NCBI RefSeq assembly: GCF_051020985.1
Contig: NC_135012.1
Span: 6,884,451-6,948,450, forward strand
Origin: Nomia melanderi
Taxonomy: Eukaryota > Arthropoda > Insecta > Hymenoptera > Halictidae
Length of the DNA stretch: 64,000 nucleotides
Direction of reading: 5' to 3'
Shown here: piece by piece, positions 1 through 15,600 of the stretch
Layout of the letters: each line of letters starts with the position of its first letter
Numbering within the stretch: position 1 is the first letter of the stretch
Made by a program: the position numbers and the translations under genes
The notes under the pieces: generated by a model
Databases searched by the model: none
Told to the model about the DNA's origin: nothing
The model's input: the letters and a program-made list of their open reading frames with translations, nothing else

Positions 1-3000
1 TTTTCGCCTTTTTATATTTTTAAATATTTTATTCTAATTTATAATAATTATTTTCACAGAGATTTTACTATAGAAAAAATTTGTACACATTATGTAATCT
101 TACATGTTATCAATACTGTTGATTGCATATAACACTGAAGAATAAAAAAATTTAACTGTTGGATAAATAAAAATTTGTACAGTAAATGTGAACATTAAAC
201 GAAATTAAATAAAATACACCTAGACATATATAGTATTTATCGTCATCTGCAAAGACGATTATTAAGATACTTGTGAATCTATATGGTATTATTTTTAATT
301 TATTATTAAATGTAATGCTATAAAATTTAAGCATATATGTATATATGAACTATCAGATTTAAGAAAGTGACAGCTTTCTAGACGATTTCAAAGGTAGATG
401 TGTATATAATTATACTTCTAATATTTTCGGATTACGTATGTTTGAATTTATTTATACTCATTTTCAATTTACTCATTTTGATAAAATTCTAATAAATATT
501 GAAATGTAAAGCAGTTTTTCTGCATAACTCAAGATTTTAATTGCACTGAATTATATTATAAAATTACTAATTACTAATTGTAATTGTATTGCTTATTTTG
601 TTTATTAAAGAAAATTGTTCTATTTGAGATTTTATTCGAGTATAAATCTTCATCTACATATTCCAATAGTTAATGATTAAAGTAAAATTACAATAAATAC
701 ATTTATATATAAATAAAGTAAAGGATTGTACAATATTAAAGGAATCTGCGTAGAATTCAGTTAAAAATATATGTCGTATAAATAATCGTAGATATTTGCA
801 AGGGAATTCTTCAAAATTTTTTATATCACCAGAATTGCTTCTTTAACACATTCATCGTAAAGAAAGTTAAGCATAAGTTATGTTTAAATCGACTGAATGT
901 AAATGTTTGAAATTACCGCAACTTAATACGCGAAACATGGTAATATTGAAGCTTTGTAGTAAAATTTAAAAATACAATTAAAAAAAATATTGTTTTGTCG
1001 ACTATCCTATATAAATATGAAATTAATTATTCGGATAAAAACCAATAGGTTAATTGTACGTCAATAATAAGAAATATGTAAATTTCAATAGTTTCTATAT
1101 GCAACACAAATTACAACATGATTTAAAGGTCAAAGTTAACGAGCTGAATTCTGAGAACCATCTATTTTCGACCTGTATTTAAGAAAAACTTAGAACTGAG
1201 AATTGCAGGTATAATTGCTATATGTTACGCTTTTGTTTGTTCCCTGTGTTTTGTCCTATAGTTTTAACTAACTTATGTAGAATACGTATATGTATGCGTA
1301 TTTCAGAATATTAAACCAAGAGCAAAAAAGTAGTAATAAACTAAGCAGTAATGAACCGACAATGAGACGTACAATTTGATTTATTGTCAGTGTACACAAT
1401 AGGGTCATTTAACGTAATAAATGTTGTTTTAAACATAAATTTTGTTTACTTTCGTTTATACTTACAAACTGTAGAGACTTTTTACATATTTTCATTTTAC
1501 TTTATTCTGTATTATTACATTAATTTTATCTTATTTTACTTTGTACGTTTATTTATTTTATTTTATATATTTTACATATTTCTATGGTCTTTGCACGTAG
1601 GGAATAAAATATACATATTGTAACGTAATCTGCATACAGTGAATCATAAAATTACTGATACAGGCATAACAGGACTGGAATAATTAATAAGATAATGTCA
1701 GAATTTTTAATATTGCCTTTTATTAACCTATGTGTATCCGATTTATACTCTAAACATACGAAAAGCAACATACGAAAATAATTATTTATATATGACCATG
1801 GAATAATGGAATACAAGAATTCCTTGTATTAATTAAGATTACAAATTTATTGACACATTTATGTAATTTTATCGTTAGAATATTTTTTAACGAACACCTT
1901 TCGTTTCATAAGTAATTCGATCCTTTTTAGCGTTCATTTATGAATATATTTTGCAGGTTAATTTAATTAGTAATAAAATGTTTATATATTTTATTCCACA
2001 CCATTTCAACAGAATTCAGCAAGTGTTTATATAATTTTTGGGTAATTGTATAATAACTACTTTAATATAAATTTTTATTCATGCGTAAGTTCGTCAAGCG
2101 GATAAACGTGAAACATATCAAGAAACACTGTACTCTTACTAATTTATTCCAAACATTATGAATCCTTTTATTTTTATTAGTATATGAATGTTTTAGGACC
2201 CATTAAAATCATAATATTAAGACGCTACCCGTTGTTTGTCTGTACCGTAGTTACTATTTACAATTAGTATACTCTCAAACTAAAGTATTTTAATTACGAA
2301 CTGTTATAGTTAACTAATACACAAATAAACATTGTAACAAGTACCTATATGTTCTCTCTATACATATTCCAATTTAATCTCACTTTTATATCAAATTCTG
2401 CAGAAGTTTACATACGAGTTTTTAGTAAATTCAATTTATTTCTTTTAATTCGTGATAGTTTCGTATAATTTATTTACGGTTATAGGATAATTATGCATAT
2501 ACATTTTTTCGCAAGACTCTATAAGTTATTTCAGTACAAACAAAATACTAAATGAAGAATCTATAGGAACTAATTTTCTACGTAGAAATTAATCTCCTTT
2601 CTTTTTTTAATCATAGTTAATCGAACATCTGTAAATCAGATGTTAAATAAATGATTTAAGATATCGTACTGTATCCTCAAAATAAAAAAAGAAAACGTTG
2701 CGAGATTATTTTTACTTGACTTAAGGCGTTTGTTATCATTTATCATGTATGTTGATAATTTTATAACGTAAAAAAATTAAAAGAAACACTGCACTCCGTT
2801 TCCCGGCAGTCATAAGGTATTATTTTGTTTTACGGTTATGCTATCTCAGGATTTGAACTGAAAATACTATACTAAGAATATATTGAATGTTTTTCATTAT
2901 GCTTCTGTTTATCATGCTTTCGACAAGTTTTGCTTTATTTTTATAAATTTGTAACTCACTGTACATTTAGTTCATAATATTACAATGTTAATAACATTCA

Positions 3001-5640
3001 AAATTTGAATATTACTGATTACTTTATCTCTTTCTTCAATTACAATAGCAGTGTACAAGCGTTTGAATTTGTACAAACATCCGATTTCTAATCATCGTTG
3101 CATGGAATTTACTTTAATTTGCTTATAATCGATCATTTATAAGTTAAAGAAACAAAATAATTTCAGATCGATATCGGATGTAAGACGAGCGTCGTATCGA
3201 ACTAGAACAGGTGACGTGCAGTGCATCGTCCCTATTGCAATGCAGAGAATCAATGTTAACAGATCATATAAGGACAAACCTAAATATAGAATATTATACT
3301 ACAACTATAAAAACATTCCATTCTCATGTAATGTTTCAAAATTAATATTCTGAAACTATGTAAAAATTCTTCATTAGACCGGAAATTATAATTATATTTA
3401 ACCTGAAATAGCATCTTGTGTCAATGTTTTCAGGGCGAATTTTTTAAATGTGAACGAGACATGTAATTTTTGATTATATATTAAAGTAAAGAAGAAGATT
3501 TAAATAATTTTAAACATATTAAAAAAATGGTGTCACATATATGTGATAATTGATCTTTAATCTGAAGTTACTATTAAATCTTCATCCAGATGTGCAATCT
3601 AAATGAAGATTTAAAAAAAGCTGCGGAAACAACTATCCAAAGAATTACAAGTATATATTTTAAATAAAATATATAACAATTTAAATCGAATTACGTTCGT
3701 AATAGTTGTTTTGGTAAACTTCGTTCTGTAATTATTACAAAATATCTAAGTCTGAACTACAAGCAACAATACAGAATTACGTAAAAAGCGGCGGAACAAT
3801 TGTTAGTAAAATTACACTGTTGTTCAGTATGATGTAACTCTAACGTTCAGAAACGCTACCTGAGAAAATGTAGTATGTTATTAAAGACTTCTTATTATTA
3901 TGTGTATTTTGAATGTATGTATGTATTTGTTACACATTACTATAAGAAAATTCTAGACGTCTAAAATTCTAGAAGTCAATAATTTTTTAATTAATTTATA
4001 CAAATTTATTTATTCATACAGTATTTATTTATTACTATACATTTTTGTATCTTGAAAATTGAGAAAGAAATAGAAATTTCAGATATGATTTTCTTGAAAC
4101 ACTGCTGCTGATGAGTATATAAATGCTAATAAACATTTTTTAATATTTAAACATTTATTTTATTCGTTAAAAACTGTTCAGTATTTGTAATAACTAAAAA
4201 TTACTTTATATTTTATCACTGTGTGTATTTTCTTAACTTCTGTTAATCGGTTTACAAACTTTTACATAGAGAAACAATAATCTAGAATCTTTCCTAATTG
4301 TTATAGGCAGGAAGTCGATGTATAATGCGTAATGCACACACTTGACTATGCTCCTTGACTCACAGCATACTAAGAGAAATAGGCGACTACGTCCAGTACC
4401 CTGTCATCCATGCAACGATATCTAAAAATCGCGAATTAAAAGTGAATTTTCATTAGTATTAATTGTTCGCAATGATAACGTTTATACAGGATGAATATCG
4501 CAAAAAATATTTTATTTTAATATCTTTAATTCGTAATAAATAGTTTTTCATTCATGACTTCGTTACAAAATAATTATTTCATGTAATTTCACTTTTCTAA
4601 ATACAAAATTAAATTAATACTGCGTTTTTAATGATATAATTTATCATTAAATAAACATTTACTCAGACATTTTGTACACACGTATAAAAATCTATAATTT
4701 TTGATAAAGAAAAAATCTATAGTGGGAAGTTCAATTTTTCTGTTTTCTTCGCAATAATTGAAATTAGTTAGAAATATCGTAATTTTTGTTAAGAATTTTT
4801 TTTGCTTTAAGATAATGTTTTAGATTAATATCTTCATTAAAATGATTAAAAAATGTATTAAACCTTTGCTGTTGTTTTTATATTGTATTTCATAAATCTT
4901 TATATACATATAAATATATAAAATCCGTAGTTTATTCGTAAGGTTTATTTTTCATAAACAAACTCTATCGTAATGCACTTTAGTGTAATAATAAAAAAAA
5001 ATTCGTGTAAAGTGGAATGAATAATATATAATATATAATATGCGCATGTACAATCCTATATATCAATCTCACATTTTATAAAGAACTTACACAAATTGTT
5101 GCATGACATTATATTTATTTATTCACCAAAATCTATACAATTGCGATATGTGAATGTCGATTATTACGTATTGCGATTGTCAATCGCTGCTTATCTGTTT
5201 TGAAGATAGAACACTTATCATGCCACATACAGTAATTTCAGTAAATATATACATATAATGTCATGCAACAATTACCGTCCTAATTCTTTAAAAAATTACA
5301 TTTAGAATTTCAGATTATAAATCTGAGGTGTCTGTCTCTTGTAAACTATATACGTCACTGTTCGCGCTCCTACTGACCTGACTTTCGCGCCGTTATTGAC
5401 GGATTTCTAAGTACTGAAAATTTGAAAACCTAGCCTCTAATACAATTTTGTTGCTTTTCATTTTCATCTTATTTTAATATCTAAAATTGTCCCTTAAAAA
5501 TATGAACACCTGTGATTAAACACACGGCTCAATTTCACAAATAATGCTTCAAATGCATGGAATAATACGTTTAAAAATGTATTACTATATTGGTAAATTG
5601 GTGAAAATGCTTAAACTTATTTAAATACTTGAGTCTGATT
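1..5640. other. Gene-free AT-rich stretch
   Basis: I see no convincing coding exon on either strand. Open frames here are short, low-complexity and without family resemblance. A small GC-richer patch lies near 3170-3240, and a single 'tacaggatg' element-tip motif near 4486. The left end could be 3' UTR or intron of a gene outside the window, but nothing decides this. Confidence 0.5.
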
Positions 5641-5907
5641 TACATTTAAAAAATGTGAAATCCCATGGTTCCAGGGTATATGTGGTCGGTTCTGAGTAAA
5701 TTATGGGAAAGGTGCGCACGCATCCGAGTCAGCCTGGGAGGACTGATGAAAATACTACTATTCCTTAACGAGCCCTCGAAGCGACGGAAGCTTCTTTGAT
5801 TATTGAAACGACGCATACAGTTCTGGTTTTGTTCTCTTTCGTCAATATTGATATCCTTTGTGCTTGATTTTTTTCTTGTTGAAGGTATTAAACAGTGAGT
5901 GATAACA
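5330..5907 (+). promoter_or_regulatory. Probable promoter and 5' UTR of the tetraspanin gene
   Basis: GC content rises just upstream of the tetraspanin start. The block contains an E2F-like TTTCGCGCC at 5383-5391 and a CpG-bearing transcribed-looking stretch from about 5690. No TATA box is clear. The extent and the transcription start are inferred; only the position upstream of ATG 5908 is seen. Confidence 0.35.
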
Positions 5908-8900
5908 ATGGTGTCTGGTGGAATGACATGCGTCAAATATTTGACGTTTTTCTTCAACTTGATATTCGCTGTGAGTATATACTCCATGTTGTGTTCGCGC
6001 CTTCCGTCAACCTAAATTGTATTTCGTATTGCCTCCTTTTTCATCGAGTAGGTGCAGTTCACTGTGGATTTAAAAATCCTTATAAAAATAATATTGCATG
6101 TAATCGTTATCGATTATGTTCACTCAAACCAAAATCTATATCAATATGATGTATTAATAAATTTATTTGAATCCTCTTACGATCATTTAGGAGTGTTATT
6201 TCTGTATTTCAAATATGTTTGGAAGCTTCATAAACAATACATTTAACCACATATGTCAATTTGAATATATTAATGGAAATAAAGTAGTTAAAATATTCAT
6301 AAATACGTTAACAATACATATTTAATCTTATTTCGTCTCTATTCCGTTTGAAATTGAAATAAATACTACTGTTACTTTTTGTTATGCGATACTAATCGAT
6401 GATCAAATTAAAAAACAATTACTGCTTACTTACTTACTTACTTACTTACTTACATGCAAAATATGTTTGTACCTATCGTATTAAAAATACGAAGAAAATA
6501 TTTAATAAACGCAAGACAGCGTTAAAAAGTATTTTATATGGCGAATTTTTTTATATTTGGTTGTAATATAAGAATATGTATTTATAGACGAACTTTCGGT
6601 TGTGTTATTAATCTAGAAAATATAATAATCAGATTCTATTTTTTTAACGCAACTATATATGTTTTATTATGCATTTATTTTTTAGTGTATTTTAATATAA
6701 ATTCAACAATCTATAAAATATATACCTGATTTTGAATTATTTTTTAAATATTGCGCGTGTAAATTTATTGAGAAAACGGATCAAATATTTCTACCTAAAT
6801 AGGACATATCGGTGATGATTCGAATTCGATCCCCATGTACAGCGTGTAAACATTGTCACTAGAGACAGATGCGGAGAAATAATGTTATATCTACTACTCG
6901 TTTGTGGTTTTGAATAAGGAGCGTGGTCAATACTTTTCTCGCTATACATGTTAAATAATGACCCAACACATAAATTCGACTCAAAACGATCATCGAAACT
7001 TATTCGGGCAGGTTTTATTTCGTTTTGTTTGAAGTCTGTATGTATAACATTTTAGAAGGCATTTAAGATCAAGTATATATACTTTAAAGTTTATACTTGT
7101 TGAATTTGTATTTAAACGCATCATCAAATGAAGTACTAAGAAATATATATTTTATTTAAAAAATGAAGCATGATTATTATATCCATTAAATTAATAATAT
7201 AAAAAAGTTCACCTTAATCGAAAAATGCCTTTACTCGCATCATTTAATTTTCAATAAATTTTTTTATTTTTTCAATACTTTAAGAGATATTCATTTTTTT
7301 ATCTTTAAGCGCGGACACTCTTTATATGAACTATGTGAAATACAGACACATGTTGCGTGGGTTTATTAGTGTGCTTCTGTGTGTTTTTATATATTCTTAC
7401 CTACACGTATTTATTCGTCTCTACCACCTCCAAGAATAACACATTTATATGTATCAAAACTTTATGATTGAATTCTTCTTTTGCAAACATATTGAATATT
7501 ATTTTACATTACTTTTCCTAAAAATTATTATATTATGTAAAGGTGTATGACAAATCTGTTTAAATTAGAAAAATTCAATTTTTTTGTTTAGTACTGCACA
7601 TATCAATAAATTGTATACATTTGTACAAATTTCGTTAATTTCGGAAATTTTTAACACTTTTTTGGAAGAATAATTTTATTATATTAAAAATAAGAAGCAA
7701 ATTTCCTGTCTGTTTTATGAGCCCTTTTTCTCACCCTGTTGAAATGTAATTATATATTCAATTTCTATTATTTTGATTTGCATATTTATATATAACACAT
7801 TTATGTTATATAATTTTATTTTTATTAGTTATTCGTAATATATGCTAGTACAGTACTGTTATTTTCACTAAATGTCATTATACTTGACTATAAATATTGT
7901 ACATGAAAATTATTGCTAAAAAGAATTATGAAATTTCTCTGATTACAGATAACAGGAATTGTGTTCATTGCAGTTGGCACTGTAATTCTTGTAGTTTATA
8001 GTGGTTATAGCAACTTTATGGACACTTGGTTCTTTGCAGCACCAGTTTTCATGATCATTATAGGTGCTGTAGTGTTTCTTGTGTCATTCTTTGGCTGCTG
8101 CGGAGCTGTGAAAGAGAATCACTGCATGATAATAACGGTAAAAGTCAATATATATATACATACATATATATATATATATATATTATTATTAATTTCATAT
8201 ATTAATTCATGTCTTTCCATTGTGGTAAAATCTTTGAATGTACCAATTTAACAAATTGAAAGTAATTTTTAAATTATTTACAATTATTCAGCCTTCTAAT
8301 ATTTGATCACATTACATAGTGTATTTATATACACTGTATTTTGCAATAGAATTAAAATATGCACAATATATAGAATTTTTGTTATACAGTTTTCAGTATT
8401 GCTTCTTCTAATATTTGTCCTGGAACTTGTTGCTGGCATTTCTGGATATTTGATGCAACGAGAAGTTCGACAAATGGTAGAAAATAGGATGAATATCACT
8501 ATGAAGGATTATTCAACTGATATAACTACTAATAAATCTTGGGATATTATGCAACATGATGTAAGTGTAAAACATATATACATATATCAGTGTAGTACCA
8601 ACAGAATTCCGACCAGAGCTTTGCCAGGAAATTGAGTTATTTAATTTAATACTCATTTAATACAAAATTTTTTCTTAAACTACAGCTACAGTGTTGCGGA
8701 ATGAATGGTGCAAGTGATTGGGCTTCTGCTGGATTCTCTGATAATACTATACCAAATTCCTGCTGTAGGGAAGTACCAGTAGGAAGTAAATGTGACATAA
8801 ATTCAATTTACATATATGAAGGAGGATGTATGCAGAGTCTTCAATCTGCTATTGAGTATTACTCATTGATTTTGGGTGGTGTAGGCATTGGCATTGCTAT

Positions 8901-9626
8901 TATTCAGGTATGAAGATGTAAATTTCTTACAGTTCATTCCTATGTTTTAGATGTAGTCAAGGTTTCATTAAGTATGAAATTTTATTTTAAAAGATATTAA
9001 TATGCAAATTCGTTATATATTAGTCTTCTGACTCCAATCTATTCTAGTATAAAAGATGAATTATAAAAATAAAATAGAATATTCAAAATAATCATGAATA
9101 TAAATTTATTTCATTAAGTATATGTAGAATACAATAATATTTTTAATACTAAATTAACAAAATTTATTATGAAAACGTCTCATTTTAATCAATATCTAGA
9201 AGTATTTTCAAAAGTAATAAGTATTGAAAAATATTGAAAGATTTGTATGATCAAATATAGGAAATGTATGAGTTTTCTAAGTTAAAATACTTAAAATTTT
9301 AGGAGTTACAAGTTATTAAAGAAAGTCATTTTAACAACAAAAAAAAAGAGGTCCGATTATCTTCAATATGAATGTGGTTATAGTCCATATCAAAAGGATT
9401 AAAAAATTTCATTGTTTAAAAAAATAGCTGCAGTTTAAAGTTCAAATTTTTATTTTTTTCTTATTTTCAGCTGAACAAAACATCGCTAATTGTTATAATT
9501 TTACATAAATTATTAATTTTATGCGAAATTATACTGCATAATAAAACTTTCTGATTTCAGATAATTGGAGTAATCTTTGCATGCTGTCTGGCACGTTCAA
9601 TTCGTCGCGAGTATGAAACTGTGTAA
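5908..9626 (+). CDS. CD63-like tetraspanin, 236 aa, 5 coding exons
   Basis: Exons 5908-5970, 7949-8137, 8390-8560, 8686-8907 and 9561-9626 join in phase 0 throughout. The protein has four membrane segments (about 12-33, 52-74, 85-108, 203-228), the GCCG turn with KEN after TM2, and a large extracellular loop with CCG at 144-146, paired Cys 167-168 and Cys 177/189. It ends in YETV, a YxxPhi lysosome/endosome sorting signal in the place of the GYEVM tail of vertebrate CD63. Tetraspanins of this class organise membrane proteins in late endosomes, lysosomes and secretory granules. The start is the first ATG of exon 1 (MVSGGMTCVKY), which is typical of the family. Introns are 1978, 252, 125 and 653 bp. 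Similarity to human CD63 runs end to end, so the subfamily call is firm; the precise insect orthologue number is not assigned. Confidence 0.95.
6425..6452. repeat. CTTA/TTAC tetranucleotide microsatellite
   Basis: Seven tandem CTTA units lie in tetraspanin intron 1. They are perfect in this copy, so the tract is a likely length-polymorphic marker. Confidence 0.9.
8164..8183. repeat. TA dinucleotide microsatellite
   Basis: A run of alternating A and T follows the donor site of tetraspanin exon 2 by about 25 bases, inside intron 2. Confidence 0.8.
9345..9470 (+). repeat. Dispersed repeat, copy A (tetraspanin intron 4)
   Basis: About 125 bases align with the reverse complement of 24409-24535. 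Shared blocks include TCAATATGAATGT, TCATTGTTTAAAAAAAT and CAGTTTAAAGT, in the same order and spacing. The copies have diverged by substitutions and small indels. No terminal repeats or coding capacity are seen, so the family is unassigned. Confidence 0.7.
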
Positions 9627-12600
9627 GCAGACAGTTATCTACTGTTATAATGCCTAAAAGTTGCACTGAAACTCGAAAATGTGCTCTATCTTTCGCTCTT
9701 ACACATTCATGTGTCAATTTTTCTTATCTTTCTTTTTAAGTAACAAAATATTGCACAAATTGCACATTGTATTCTTCATTTATCATACTGCACAAAAATG
9801 GTAAAAAAAAACAAGAATCTGTTTACGTCTCTATAAAATTACTAATGTATTGGTATAACATTGAGTTTTATTTTCACACTTCATATAAATCATTACTTTC
9901 ACTTTTATCTATACCGTTTCTGCTATTACATTCGTTATTACTGTTAGTTATAGCAGCGACCACAACACTAACAAAATATTAGCACTTTTTAAATTTAATT
10001 TAAATATCTTTGTTTCGAAATTGATAATTTGATATAAAAAGAAGTAAGTATTTTTGTGCAGTATGACATCTTTATGACTGTTTTGTTAAGACTGATCATT
10101 TTTATAAGATATCAGTGAAAAAGATTTTGTACTTTGTTAACAAACTGCACGGGGATATATAAAAAGTGTAAATCGAAAGTAATATATTTATGTTAAGATT
10201 TCAATGTTATATACATAAATATTAATAACTTTTTTGTTATGACTAAGTTTTATCATGGTTTCGTTTTGTGGAAAATAATCTTCAATGTTGGAATACGTTA
10301 TTCCACACTTCTTTTATTTAATTTAAAACAATTTAAATCATTATAATCATTAAAAGTACTATGCTTTTAATATTTAATATCTTTAGCTTTTCTTATTGAG
10401 CCTAAGCTTATAAGCTTCTTTGCAATTTTGTTAGAAATGGTCAAGTGTTGTGTTTTTTAAACTTTGTATGGTATGTATTTATTATACATATAATTTTAAA
10501 ACATTTTAAAAAAGGATTTTAACAATAAAAACTATATTTAAAAGTAAATGGACATAATATAGACATAGGGCATTAATGGTTTAATCATCAGATGAATTCA
10601 GAATGTGTAACAGAAAGTTGTATACTGTTTTATTATCTTCTAATTCGTTTCAAATACTATTTATGTTTTTAAGCTTCACTATTCAACAAATGCACTTCTT
10701 CAACTTTGATGCTTACACCATTATGCCACCTTTAATTCAGTTAATAAATTTTATCTGAAAAATATAGATAAATAATCACCACAGAATAAAAATGCGTTTC
10801 ACTATTCATACAAAGTTTACATAGTGTTGACACAAGAAATTATTATTAAATTTGTAAATTTCATAACTTGACAATATAATTGCACAATTGTTGGTGAAGC
10901 TTTAAACTTTTTATGTAATATAAAGAAATGTGACTTCTGCATTGATGCAAGTTAATTCAATACAATTATTAAAAAATCATGTTAGATTAACAACGATACT
11001 ACTTGATTCTTTAAAAACATAATTCTTTTATCTACGCTTTCCTTAATCCGGACATTGAATGAAAATTAAACTTTAAAACAAATTTATTTCAATATTATTT
11101 TAAAAATTGTGTTTGTTAAAATTGACAGTGTATTACAATACATATATATGTATAGTAAGATGTTTAATTATGAACATGCCTTTCAAAATTATACATTCAT
11201 TGTCTAAAAACTTACAAAAATTTTTGTAAAAAACATAGGTATATGTTTGCTTCTGTATATTACGTTTCAAATTTAATAAAATATTAATGTTATGAAATAT
11301 ATAGATTGTACAGCATGTTCTATGTAATTTGGTTGTCCGAAGCATTTTGCTCTTAATGTTGCATATTATGTTTTAGAGTCTGTAATTGCGAAGAGTAAAA
11401 CTTTATAACGGTTAGATAGTAAGTATAGCGATGCATTTTAAGTAAATCTTTACAGATTTACAATGTACATTACTTGAATGTAAATAGTATGTTAAAATGT
11501 ATGAAATGCTATATCTTTTCATATCATGTGAAAAGGAACGAAAATATAATATGAAAAGTTAATGTAGGAAACAGCTTTTATGTTAATTCAACAAAGAAAA
11601 TACTTATAACAATATACATATAATCACATGTAACATGCTGTATATGATACGTATATTTTTGAAATATTAATACTTTGTAGAAAGCAATACTCATAGCAAT
11701 ACAGAAGAAAAAAATACTCCAAATTTTTTATATTAACAATGAAAGGATGGCGCTAGTGATGAACAATTCCTAATGTGATATTAATGATTCTAAAATCATT
11801 GTCTTATTTTGGAAAGCGTATACTGTATGCACCTTCTTGCTTTGCCACATGCGACACTTGGTGTATTTTATAGAGAACGGTGTCCTGCCACGGACGATTT
11901 AATTACTTTATACTTGCAGCGAGACCGCAGCGCACTGATCTGACACCAATTAGGAGGTATTATAACTCTAAGTATTGTTCGTCGTGAATTCATTCAAAGA
12001 ATAATTCTAGAGTCGTCGCAAGACCATTTACTTAGAACTTGGCAGCAGACTGACCAACATTGATCTGCGCTCTAGCTTTTAAGAAGAAAGCAAATTATTG
12101 GAGAATCTAATTCAATTTACTGCCATTATCTGCCAAATGGTTGAAACCAAACTTTTAATTTTAAAGTTCATACAAGAATGTTTGAAAAGGAAATTGGATA
12201 GATTTGACTTTGGATTTCTGTCGCAGTCTAAAAGGCTCTTTCAGTGCCTCAATCTGTTGGAAGGAAAATTACTATATGCATTCCTATTTTATGGAACATT
12301 TTATACTCATATAATCAGTTATAGATATATAACATATATTTCTATCATGCACAGCAGAATTGAACAAATATATCATCTTAGATATTTTAATTTAAATAAT
12401 AATTGGTTTCGAATATACGTATTATGTTAATTATTAATACTAACATTAAGTAAAAATATGTTGTTTTATTAACAATTGTTACTAGCGTTCTTATAATGTA
12501 TCCTCTGGTTCTTGCACTTTCACGTTTAATTTAAGTATATTTAGTCTGTTTATCTTTTACCGAAGTTACAAATGATACTGATCTAAACATAAATAATATA

Positions 12601-15600
12601 TATTTTATGATTTATACGAATTTATCTTTAAACAAAGTCATAAATAATAGAAGAATAATTCAGACATTATATAAATTAAATGCTAAACAGATTTACGCAA
12701 TATTCTAACATATTAGTTAAATGATTAAATATTTGTTACTACTTATTTTGTATTCACAAATATCTGGCATATTTTCTACCAACTTTAGTAATTGAAAAAT
12801 TAGTAAAAAATAATATATACTTTGCACATTAATCATAAAAAGTTTGTAAATTCATTGCACATAACACGAAATATACAATTTTATACATAGTAATTTTAAG
12901 TATTAGATATACTGTGTAAAATTTCTTAATCCAGTATTATATAATCATAGAAAATTTGCTTTTCCTTTCGAAAAATTGTTTAAGAAACAAGTAAAATTCT
13001 ATAGCAAAGGAAAAATACCATATTTAACAGTATTAATTAATGAATATATGCAGATATTGGAAAATATAGGTATCTGTTTAGCCAAATTGTTGTATTTTGG
13101 GGCCAAAATTATTTAAATTTTTGCAAATAAAAATATTTTAAAAAATTATTGAATTATCGGCTGGCACGAAAGAACCAAAATTTCTCGGCGACAGATTTTC
13201 GTTATCGTTCATGCAAAACAGCTTCCAAAAATAAAATAAAATTACGAACTCATGGCATTGCGTCGATTTAAAGAATTTTATTATAATTGTCGCAATTGTA
13301 ATTGCAATCTGTTAATTCTTCTTTTGAAATCTCGCATATTTTAGTATATCAAATTAACTGTGAAAAGTTAATTTATTCTGTGAGAATATTTTGAATGTAA
13401 ATGAAATTCTTTAATGAAATCAATGATTACTCTCTGCCGTTTATAATGGTAATAGGTTTGTAATCTACACAAGTAATATCATTTTCTTTTTTATTTTTAA
13501 TACTTTAGAAAATAGTTAATACGTTTAATTAAACAGATCATCTTAATGTATCTGTTTAAACGGTTCAACGGTGTAGAATATATGATGAATTACGTAATCG
13601 TTTTGAAAGGATAATGCTTATGCATTAAAAGAAAAAAATAAGCGAGGTTTCAATGATTTAAATATAATCCGTAAGAAAAAAAATTGGTATGAATATACTC
13701 AATAGATAATACTGAGACTTTCAAGTGTGCCTAATGTTTAGTGATGCGTTTGAATTGTTAAATAATCCGTCAACATTGATTTAAATAATTAATTGAAGTA
13801 AAATTGATTTGTTCGAAGCTTGGCACTTAAAAAGTATGTGTTCCTTTCAACTATTAATTTAATGTTAAATATTCCTTTACTGTTCTTTTTTTCTGTCATC
13901 AATTTGTTTATATTTTGGTTACATGATTGTTAAAAAATAATATTTTTAACTTAATATTTTTAAATATGTTGAAGTTCTCTTACAATATTTACGCGTTTAA
14001 GTGTCTATCTTTTTTTCATTCATTTTTTACCCGTTTGTTTAAACATGGTTTTTTGTAATATTATACTGTGTTCGTGCATTCGCTCTCTTTAATGTTATAC
14101 AATAATATTTTAAATCGTAGTCTTAAGTCATATATAAACTTATATATGTATAGGATGTCCGTGTTAAATTAATTTCGATGTATATGCATTTAATTTTAAA
14201 CTATATTAAATTTTACACATTGTTAAATTATAGAACTTTTATATGCGATAGCGAATATTCTTATTTAAGAGACATATCTGATCAATATTAATTTATGTAA
14301 TTTTGTGCAAAAAAATTGTATACAATACGATGTGTAACAGGAAACAAAAGTCTCGTTCGAATGTTATTTTTCATAATCGGCTGATAAGAAAAGACTGACG
14401 ATAACATAAGAGATACAAAAAAAAACAAAATCAGTATTAAATGAGAAAGAAACGTTTGCTTTTGTGGCGTTTAGTCTCTTACGATATTTTTCTACTTGTA
14501 ATTTAATTGATTGATGGATATATTATTAACGTCCTTTAGAAGCTGATCACTTTAGCACATCTTGTCGTATAGCTTTTATCTATATTAATAAAATATATTA
14601 AAGATATATCGTGTTTCTTTACTTTAATTCGTAATTGTGATCTTTACTAATAAACACGTCGAAATTGATGTAAAAACTTTGCCCCTTCGTTTTCATCTAT
14701 GTATCTTGATTAAACAAGCAACTAAATTATTAAGATTAACCGTAGTCTACAGTTATAACAATATAGGTTTGAAATGGTATGCTACTCGATTTTCTTAGGC
14801 TGTAGCAATGATTTTTGCAGTCTCTTAATAATACAGACAATGTTGTATATTTTAATTTTGAAATATTACATTACACAACAAAACTTATGTTATTTTCTTC
14901 TATATTTATATTCTGTGTAGTCATATTGAAAGTATCTACAATGTAGATTGCACCTGACAGTTCAGTTATGTTATGTATAACAAGAGTAAGTGTCACATTG
15001 CTTTAGAAAAGATAAAAGTATTAAAAAATATTTTTTTTTCATAAAACAGTCATTTAATAAAAATACTAGCAATGAAAATTTCGTGTGTAATATGAAATCT
15101 TTAAGATTATATTGTTTCATAAATATTATATTATTTAAAACAATTATAGTTATTTGTACAAGATGTTTCAAAATTTATATAAAAAAGTTATTTTAAATGA
15201 TTTAATAATGAAAGGATGTTTGATTGAAATAAAGTTTAATTAGAAGTATAAAAATTAAAACAACAAAAACTCTGTACGATCAGTATTTTCTTTTATTTTG
15301 TGTTCTATATTTATTTATAAGATTAGCAGACTAACATTCAGTAATCATATAGGATGCTCTCTTGCACAGTTCTATAACTATTCATCAATAAAAGAAATCA
15401 AGACAGAAAGAAATTCCCAGAAAATAAGAGGGTAGGACTTCGTTTAAACGATCTTCCTTAACTATTACTGCATTATTTGAAAATATTTTTCCATACTGTT
15501 TATACATTACGATAATTAGAAAGTGTTTTCAACTAATCAGCTTTGCCTACTAAAGTTAAGATTTGATCCGTATTTGTAATATTTTTGATATTATTACAAT

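Noticed and set aside
5646..5987. 113-codon minus-strand frame over the tetraspanin first exon
   Set aside because: It is antisense to a clear coding exon and 5' UTR and has no family features of its own.
12098..12430. 110-codon plus-strand frame
   Set aside because: No recognisable domain, and the second half is AT noise. The GC-richer part is treated as a possible non-coding island instead.
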